Shown here: one piece after another, positions 62,308 through 64,000 of the stretch | How the letters are laid out: every line of letters begins with the position of its first letter | How positions within the stretch are numbered: position 1 is the stretch's first letter | Source: JAFDBW01 sp963723355 | Lineage (GTDB): Bacteria; Desulfobacterota; Desulfuromonadia; Desulfuromonadales; BM103 | Length of the DNA: 64,000 nt | NCBI GenBank assembly: GCA_963723355.1 | Contig: CAVRQQ010000030.1 | Span: forward strand, 1-64,000 | Direction: 5' to 3' | The notes under the pieces: model-generated | The model's input: the letters and a program-made list of their open reading frames with translations, nothing else | Databases searched by the model: none | Told to the model about the DNA's origin: nothing | Program-made: the position numbers and the translations under genes

Positions 62308-62834
62308 ATGGCTATCTCCCCGACAAAATTTTTCATTTACCTGCTGGCAGTCACCCTGATGTTCTGCCAGGCTGTGCATCCAAAGGGGCTTCAACGTCCG
62401 GGATGAAGGTCGGCATGCACATTGACGCGGTCCTTGAATTTGTCGTCGAATACCCGCTGAAGTGGAAAAAGGACCGCCGTCTCGAATACGGCCGCAATGA
62501 AGGTGAAATCCGCTGGAGACATCCAACCCAGAGCGAAACCCTGCTGCAGATCACTTCACATCTTCGAGAATATCGGACGAATGACCAGGAACTGGCACGG
62601 GTTCTGAAAGAATATCCGGACCTGACTGAGGCCCAGCGAGAGCAAGTCGAGTTGCCCGCAGGCAAAGCCTGGCATGTCAACGGTGAGACAGCACATCAGC
62701 ATGTTGAGATCTACCTCTTTCTGCAACCAGGCCGCACATACGTCATCTCGCTTAAATCGTCTCCCGAGAATTTCGCAGACTATGAGAATCTCATGGAAAA
62801 AATCGTCCAGTCTTTCCAGAGAATCGCACAATAG
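62308..62834 (+). CDS. Putative lipoprotein, one frameshift
   Basis: Reconstructed as about 175 residues. It starts MAISPTKFFIYLLAVTLMF, then a frameshift near 62367 leads to LPGCASKGASTSG, giving a lipobox LPGC. The remainder is an unrecognised soluble domain (VLEFVVEYPLKWKKDRRLEY; ELPAGKAWHVNGETAHQHVE) with a beta-rich look. GGAG precedes the ATG. Function unknown. Confidence 0.65.
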
Positions 62835-62863
62835 ATACTCTAGATTATTGTTGAAGAAGCATC

Positions 62864-63409
62864 ATGCAAGACACTGACTTAATTGACAAATATTACACGG
62901 GTCACGACAAGGCAAAAAGCCTCCTGCTTGCCCACAGCCACCTGGTTGCCAGGCTGGCCATCAGGGTTGTTGAGCTGGTCGAAAAGAGCGAATCGGTTGA
63001 CAGAGTCTTCGTCGAGCAGGCGGCCCTCCTGCATGATATCGGCATGCTCTTTACCGACACCCCGAAACTGGGTTGCCACGGTGACCGGCCTTATATCACC
63101 CATGGCATAATCGGCGCTGAAATCCTTCGCAAAGAGGGCTTGCCACGCCACGCGCTGGTCTGCGAAAGACATATCGGTGTCGGTTTGAGTATTGAGGACA
63201 TCAGGGATCAGGGGTTGCCGCTGCCATTACGGGATATGCGGCCCCAGACTCTCGAAGAGAAAATCGTCGCTTATGCCGACCTCTTTTACTCCAAAACCAG
63301 ACAGGGGATGCGAACTGCGGAGATGGTCCGTACGGCATTGGCCAGGCACGGGCAATATAAAGTCAGTATTTTTGACGAATGGCACAGGCACTTCAACCCT
63401 CAGCCTTGA
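62864..63409 (+). CDS. HD-domain phosphohydrolase-like protein
   Basis: A 181-residue soluble HD-superfamily protein. Metal ligands are visible in LLLAHSHLVARLAIRVVELV (His), ALLHDIGMLF (His-Asp) and HGIIGAEILR and CERHIGVGLS (two further His), with the last Asp in EKIVAYADLFYSK. This full set (H...HD...H...H...D) suggests an active hydrolase. The substrate is not known; small HD proteins of this type may act on nucleotides. Confidence 0.82.
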   Translation: MQDTDLIDKYYTGHDKAKSLLLAHSHLVARLAIRVVELVEKSESVDRVFVEQAALLHDIGMLFTDTPKLGCHGDRPYITHGIIGAEILRKEGLPRHALVCERHIGVGLSIEDIRDQGLPLPLRDMRPQTLEEKIVAYADLFYSKTRQGMRTAEMVRTALARHGQYKVSIFDEWHRHFNPQP

Positions 63410-63439
63410 CCACGGCTAAGTATCCCAGAGGGAAAACAT

Positions 63440-64000
63440 ATGGAACAATGGCTGCTGGATATATTTAATCAACTGCCCGGTGGGATGCTGTTTATCACCG
63501 CCGTGTTCGTCGTCGCATTCCTTGAAGCGCTCGTCGGCATCGGCCTGATCATGCCCGGCAGCGTCCTGACCGTGTTCAGCGGTTGGCTGGCTTTTCACGG
63601 CAAGGCCCCGATCAGCATGATCATGGCTGCTGCAGGACTCGGCGCTGTGCTTGGAGACCTTTTCAGTTACTGGCTTGGGGCGCGGTTCGGCATCCATCTT
63701 TGGAATTGGCCGCTGCTGAAAAAACACGAGGGTTTGTTGCGACTGGCGGAACTTTTCTTCTTCGAGCATGGCGGCAAGAGCGTCATTCTCGGCCGCTTTC
63801 TCGGTCCGATCCGCGGACTGGTACCGTTTGTCGCCGGGGCCAGCCAGATGCGGCCGTCAATGTTTTCCTGTTACGCAGTGATCAGCGGTATCCTCTGGGG
63901 GATCAGTTATCCGGGGATTGGCTACCTGGGGGGCACCAGCTGGCAGCGGGCAGAGACCCTGGCAGGGCGGCTGGGCCTGTTGCTCGCCCTGGCAGTTGTC
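63440..64000 (+). CDS. DedA-family membrane protein (truncated by window end)
   Basis: The first 187 residues of a DedA/SNARE-associated family protein. It starts at ATG 63440 with GAGGGAAAA upstream: MEQWLLDIFNQLPGGMLFIT. Membrane segments and the signature FLEALVGIGLIMPGSVLTVF are present, as is FLGPIRGLVPFVAGASQMRP with GRFxGPxR, the conserved motif. DedA proteins support polyprenyl-phosphate and lipid trafficking and membrane potential. The C-terminus lies beyond the window. Confidence 0.88.
   Translation, partial: MEQWLLDIFNQLPGGMLFITAVFVVAFLEALVGIGLIMPGSVLTVFSGWLAFHGKAPISMIMAAAGLGAVLGDLFSYWLGARFGIHLWNWPLLKKHEGLLRLAELFFFEHGGKSVILGRFLGPIRGLVPFVAGASQMRPSMFSCYAVISGILWGISYPGIGYLGGTSWQRAETLAGRLGLLLALAVV

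Overview
The window looks like a chromosome segment of a Gram-negative, Desulfuromonadales-type bacterium (Geobacter/Desulfuromonas relatives, 'Deltaproteobacteria'). This is inferred from the order corC-lnt-prfB-lysS-lolCD-bamA-skp-lpxD-fabZ-lpxA-lpxB-msbA-waaA-lpxK-waaF-waaC, the dgkA/ybeY/pgpH/phoH block, and a pilVWX-pilY1 operon next to a sigma-54 two-component system. I could not run a search, so the family is not fixed.

Layout. (1) 1-8.05 kb: a 4.05-kb tandem duplication on the minus strand. Each unit holds, in transcription order, a double-domain LPS-kinase gene, a 55-codon carbamoyltransferase stub, a conserved hypothetical gene and hldE. The right-hand copy is intact; the left-hand copy has frameshifts and runs off the window. 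(2) 8.0-21 kb: LPS core and Kdo-lipid A genes (a third kinase, gmhA, an ArnT/PMT-like glycosyltransferase, waaP, waaG, waaC, waaF, lpxK, waaA, a DUF374 acyltransferase, msbA, lpxB), tightly packed with ATGA-type overlaps. (3) 21-28.3 kb: lpxA, fabZ, lpxD, skp, bamA, lolD, lolC/E, for outer-membrane assembly and lipoprotein export. (4) 28.4-38.2 kb: lysS, prfB (with its programmed frameshift), lnt, corC, a dgkA-PAP2 fusion, ybeY, pgpH, phoH, all on the minus strand. (5) 38.4-40.3 kb, plus strand: eno and a small membrane protein, each followed by a clear terminator. (6) 40.4-60.3 kb, minus strand: a lipoprotein, a giant pilY1 of about 13.6 kb containing about 9 kb of thrombospondin-type-3 calcium-binding repeats, the minor pilins pilX, pilW and pilV, a good sigma-54 promoter with an upstream palindrome, and an NtrC-family regulator with its sensor kinase. 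(7) 60.6-64 kb, plus strand: a small His-rich ferredoxin, an MFS transporter, a lipoprotein, an HD-domain hydrolase and a truncated dedA.

How the genes work together. Regions 1-4 build and export the LPS envelope: heptose supply (gmhA, hldE), core transferases, an unusual number of core kinases, lipid A synthesis, flipping, OMP insertion and lipoprotein maturation. Region 6 reads as a self-contained pilus-tip unit: sensor kinase, sigma-54 activator, palindrome, -24/-12 promoter, minor pilins and a repeat-expanded PilY1 tip adhesin.

Caution. Many genes, including essential ones (eno, lnt, lysS, bamA), carry single-base frameshifts, often in homopolymers. The overall density is near one per kilobase, so most are probably sequence errors. 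For such genes I give the extent of the reconstructed gene. Exceptions worth separate attention are the genuine prfB frameshift, the very heavily broken msbA, and the left copy of the tandem duplication.
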